From JAJEBT01 sp965214975 (GTDB lineage Bacteria; Pseudomonadota; Alphaproteobacteria; MPNO01; UBA830), in NCBI GenBank assembly GCA_965214975.1, contig OZ244055.1, positions 558,001 through 622,000 of the forward strand: a stretch of 64,000 nucleotides of DNA. The letters run 5' to 3'. This document shows positions 61,386-64,000 of the stretch, piece after piece. Made by a program: the position numbers and the translations under genes. Numbering within the stretch: position 1 is the stretch's first letter; each line of letters begins with the position of its first letter. The notes beneath the pieces are model-generated. The model saw nothing but the letters and a program-made list of their open reading frames with translations. It was not told where the DNA came from and searched no databases.

Positions 61386-63023
61386 ATGACTGGCGCCGCG
61401 CGGATGACCGGAGGCGCGGCGATCGTCGACGCGCTCGCGCGGCACGGCGTCGAGGTCGCGTTCGGCATCCCCGGCGTTCAGCTCGACCCCTTGTTCGCCG
61501 CCCTTCACGACGCCCGCGACCGCATCCGGATCGTCCACACGCGCCACGAGCAGGGGGCTGGGTACATGGCGCTCGGCTACGCCATGGCGACGGGCAGGCC
61601 GGGAACCGCGATCGTGGTTCCCGGGCCGGGCCTCCTCAACGCCTCGTCCGCGATCGCCACCGGCTACGCCGTCAACGCGCCGCTTCTGTGCGTTGCCGGG
61701 CAGATCCCCTCGCGCCTGATCGGCAGGGGAACGGGGCAGCTTCACGAGATTCCCGACCAGCTCGCTCTCGCCAGGGGGCTGACCAAGTGGGCCGCCCGCA
61801 TGGACGCCCCGGGCGACGCCCCGGCGGTCGTCGGAGAGGCCTTCCGCCGCCTCGCCGGCGGACGCCGCCGTCCGGTGGTCGTCGAGATGGCGATGGACGT
61901 GATGGCGGCCGAGGGCGAGGTGCGGCCCCTCGACCCCGCGCCGGCGGAGGCGCCTCCGGCGCCGGATCCGGATTCCGTCGAAGCCGCCGCGAGACTCCTC
62001 GGCTCCGCCGAAAGGCCGCTCATCGTCGCCGGAGGCGGCGCCGTCGATGCCGGCGAGGGACTGGTCCTGCTCGCGGAGATGCTGCAGGCTCCGGTGGTCC
62101 TGACCCGGGGCGCTCTCGGAACGGTGAGCGCCCGCCATCCCCTGGCCTTCACGCCGCCGTTCGGCCATCGGCTGTGGCGGGACGCGGATGCCGTGCTCGG
62201 AGTCGGGACGCGGCTGGTGCCGATGATCCCGGGCTGGGGAGTCGACGACGCGCTGAAGGTGGTCCGTCTCGACATCGATGCGGCGGAGCTGTCCCGGAAC
62301 CGCGCGCCGGATGCGGCGATTCACGCCGATGCGGCAGCCGGGCTGGCCGCGCTTCTCGAAACGCTGCCGGCGCACAACGCGGTCCGCGGCTCCCGCGCCG
62401 AGGAGCTTGCGGAGGTCAGGGCCGCCCTCGACGCCGAGTTCGCGAAGCTCGATCCGCAGGTGCCGATCCTCCGCGCCATCCGCCGGGCGCTTCCCGAGGA
62501 CGGGATCTTCGTCGAGGAGCTGACGCAGCCGGGGTACGTCGCGAGGCTGGTCTTTCCGGTCTACGAGCCGCGCACCTACATCCATCCCGGATACCAGGGG
62601 ACGCTGGGCTACGCCGCCCCCACCGCGATGGGCGCGAAGGTGGGGCGTCCGGACCGCAAGGTGCTGGCGATTTCGGGGGACGGCGGCTTCATGTTCAACG
62701 TCCAGGAACTGGCGACCGCCGCGCAGCACGGCATCGACGTCGTGCTGGTGGTCTTCAACGACGGCGCCTACGGCAACGTCAAGCGTTTCCAGCGGCAGCT
62801 GTTCGGCGGCAGGGAGATCGCCGTCGATCTGAGGAATCCGGATTTCATGAAACTCGCCGAGGCGTTCGGCATCCAGGGGCTTCGCGCCCGCACGCCGGGC
62901 GAACTGGAGCGGGCCATCGTCGAGGGCTTCGGCACCGCGGGACCGACGCTGATCGAGTATCCGATCGGGGAGGTTCCGGATCCGTGGCATCTGGTCCAGC
63001 CCGGAAAGGTGCGTGGAACCTGA
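61386..63023 (+). CDS. Thiamine-diphosphate-dependent enzyme, acetolactate synthase-like
   Basis: A 545-residue ThDP enzyme of the acetohydroxyacid-synthase/oxalyl-CoA-decarboxylase type. The catalytic glutamate is in RHEQGAGYMALGYA (Glu55), and ThDP binding is in ISGDGGFMFNVQELATAAQH followed by FNDGAYGNV. No second regulatory-subunit gene is adjacent, so it may be a catabolic or aryl-carboligase member. GGAGG precedes the ATG by nine bases. Confidence 0.87.
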   Translation: MTGAARMTGGAAIVDALARHGVEVAFGIPGVQLDPLFAALHDARDRIRIVHTRHEQGAGYMALGYAMATGRPGTAIVVPGPGLLNASSAIATGYAVNAPLLCVAGQIPSRLIGRGTGQLHEIPDQLALARGLTKWAARMDAPGDAPAVVGEAFRRLAGGRRRPVVVEMAMDVMAAEGEVRPLDPAPAEAPPAPDPDSVEAAARLLGSAERPLIVAGGGAVDAGEGLVLLAEMLQAPVVLTRGALGTVSARHPLAFTPPFGHRLWRDADAVLGVGTRLVPMIPGWGVDDALKVVRLDIDAAELSRNRAPDAAIHADAAAGLAALLETLPAHNAVRGSRAEELAEVRAALDAEFAKLDPQVPILRAIRRALPEDGIFVEELTQPGYVARLVFPVYEPRTYIHPGYQGTLGYAAPTAMGAKVGRPDRKVLAISGDGGFMFNVQELATAAQHGIDVVLVVFNDGAYGNVKRFQRQLFGGREIAVDLRNPDFMKLAEAFGIQGLRARTPGELERAIVEGFGTAGPTLIEYPIGEVPDPWHLVQPGKVRGT

Positions 63024-63251
63024 TTCCGCCGGGCGGCGGGACGGGGGTCGCCGGAGCCCGGAGCGTCAGGGCGACCGCCGGGCCGCCGCAGCCGGCGCGG
63101 GGCTCGCGGATCCGGGCGCCGCGGGCGGAGTCGGGTTCGACCGCGACAGCTCCGGGACGGCGAGGCGGCCTCGGCAACGCTGCCGCAGAGGGCGCCGACA
63201 CCCGGGCGACACCTCCCGTCGATATTCTCTTCCGCGCCGCCCCGCTCACCT

Positions 63252-63300
63252 GCCCTCGAAAGGATTGAGCAGCTTGACTCATCTTCGACAGTTCGAGGGC
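63252..63300 (+). other. Inverted repeat after the ThDP enzyme gene
   Basis: Nine-base arms GCCCTCGAA (63252-63260) and TTCGAGGGC (63292-63300) enclose 31 bases. It may be a transcript-end structure or an insertion-site remnant. Confidence 0.4.
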
Positions 63301-63313
63301 TGACTTGACGCTC

Positions 63314-63361
63314 CCGGGACGGGGAAGTCCTGCATTTCAGGGCTTTTCCGCCCCGTCCCGG
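63314..63361 (+). terminator. Strong stem-loop, probable terminator
   Basis: An 11-base outer stem (arms 63314-63324 and 63351-63361, CCGGGACGGGG / CCCCGTCCCGG) plus an inner AAGTCCTG / CAGGGCTT stem with a small bulge. A short U-rich stretch (CTTTTCC) falls within its right arm. It closes the ThDP transcript before the mobile element. Confidence 0.55.
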
Positions 63362-63482
63362 TGCCGGATTCCAGAAAAAGTGGTGCCACCCTGCGCTTGA
63401 AAGATTCGGACAATACACAATTTTAATGCTCCCTTTCGTGAGAACACTTGGCAGGATGAGTGGTGTCCCAATGGAGGCCACC

Positions 63483-64000
63483 ATGTTCTGCCGCACCAAG
63501 GTCAGCGGTTCCAACACGTACCTCCGGATCGTCGAGAACCGCCGCGAGGGCGGGAAAGTCCGCCAGCGCGTCATCGCGACCCTCGGGCGCCTCGACCATC
63601 TCCAGGCCAGCGGCGCCCTCGACCGCCTGCTCCAGTCCGCCTGCCGCTTCTCCGAACAGCTCGTCGCGCTCGCCGCGCGGCCCGGCGACGGCAACGGCGA
63701 GGACGGTGCCGTCGTACGCCATGTCGGACTCGCGCTGGCGTTCGAAAGCCTGTGGCGTGCCAGCGGCTGCCGGGAGATCGCGCGGGAGCCGCTTGGCGGG
63801 CGGCGCTTCCGGTTCGACGTCGAGCGCGCGGTCTTCGCCAGCGTGCTCCACCGCATCATGGTCTCGGGCTCCGTCCGCGCGGCCCGCGCGTGGATGCGCG
63901 ACCAGGCCATCGACGGGACGGCGGGGCTCGACCTCCAGCACCCGTGCCGGGCGATGGCGTGGCTGGGAGAGGCGCTGCCGGACGCCGGCCAGCGTCACTC
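63483..64000 (+). CDS. IS1634-like transposase, N-terminal part (runs off the right edge)
   Basis: The reading MFCRTKVSGSNTYLRIVENR and later GKVRQRVIATLGRLDHLQ, with LALAFESLWRASGC, is typical of the start of IS1634-family DDE transposases. About 172 residues are visible and no stop occurs before the edge. GGAGG lies just before the ATG. The 100 bases before the gene are distinctly less GC-rich than the flanks, which suggests the element's left end is near 63370-63470, but the terminal repeat was not identified. Confidence 0.75.
   Translation, partial: MFCRTKVSGSNTYLRIVENRREGGKVRQRVIATLGRLDHLQASGALDRLLQSACRFSEQLVALAARPGDGNGEDGAVVRHVGLALAFESLWRASGCREIAREPLGGRRFRFDVERAVFASVLHRIMVSGSVRAARAWMRDQAIDGTAGLDLQHPCRAMAWLGEALPDAGQRH

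Overview
The window is a GC-rich bacterial chromosome segment (roughly 70% GC by eye). Gene order and families point to an alphaproteobacterium, most likely Rhodospirillales-like. The evidence is an operon of dnaN, recF and gyrB, an ahcY-tsaE-amgK-murU-addB-addA block with trxA beside it, rsmB followed closely by a heparinase II/III-family gene and purH, and abundant TRAP transport and aromatic or CoA-thioester catabolism genes. No rRNA, tRNA or CRISPR array was seen.

Layout. 1-4.8 kb: gyrB (cut by the left edge), recF and dnaN, read leftwards from a near-consensus promoter. 4.9-12.5 kb: a universal stress protein, then a TAXI-type TRAP system (binding protein plus fused permease) facing a DctPQM TRAP system. 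12.5-17.4 kb: small enzymes and YciI/DUF1330 proteins, a frameshifted Rpn-type nuclease between two copies of an intergenic repeat, and cysS with a flavodoxin-fold reductase. 17.8-20.1 kb: a three-gene operon (dihydroxyphthalate decarboxylase-like protein, cupin, cysteine hydrolase). 20.3-23.9 kb: galU, ugd (with a one-base frameshift) and phosphomannomutase for nucleotide-sugar supply. 23.9-25.1 kb: a D,D-carboxypeptidase with a SPOR domain. 25.2-32.3 kb: an acyl-CoA catabolic cluster (enoyl-CoA hydratase, Ltp2-like thiolase-fold protein, DUF35 partner, acyl-CoA synthetase, acyl-CoA dehydrogenase, UbiD-type decarboxylase). 32.4-33.8 kb: a third repeat copy, then a STAS protein and a GPP34-like protein. 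33.9-44.2 kb: trxA on its own promoter and the ahcY-to-addA operon. 44.8-51.5 kb: rsmB, rpe, heparinase-like gene, a nucleotide-sugar dehydrogenase on the other strand, purH. 51.5-57.5 kb: a UMF1-type MFS carrier, a three-subunit molybdenum hydroxylase and an extradiol-dioxygenase-like protein. 57.6-63.0 kb: ubiB, ubiE, mutM, a small secreted protein and a thiamine-diphosphate enzyme. From about 63.4 kb an IS1634-like transposase gene enters and runs off the right edge.

Most operons are very compact. Stop and start codons overlap as ATGA or GTGA at many junctions, and in two cases (recF, tsaE) the only plausible start is CTG. The catabolic clusters together suggest uptake of organic acids by TRAP carriers and breakdown of aromatic, heterocyclic or branched/alicyclic acids, but no substrate can be fixed from sequence alone. 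The two frameshifts (ugd and the nuclease) both look like one extra base in a GC-rich run and may be assembly errors.
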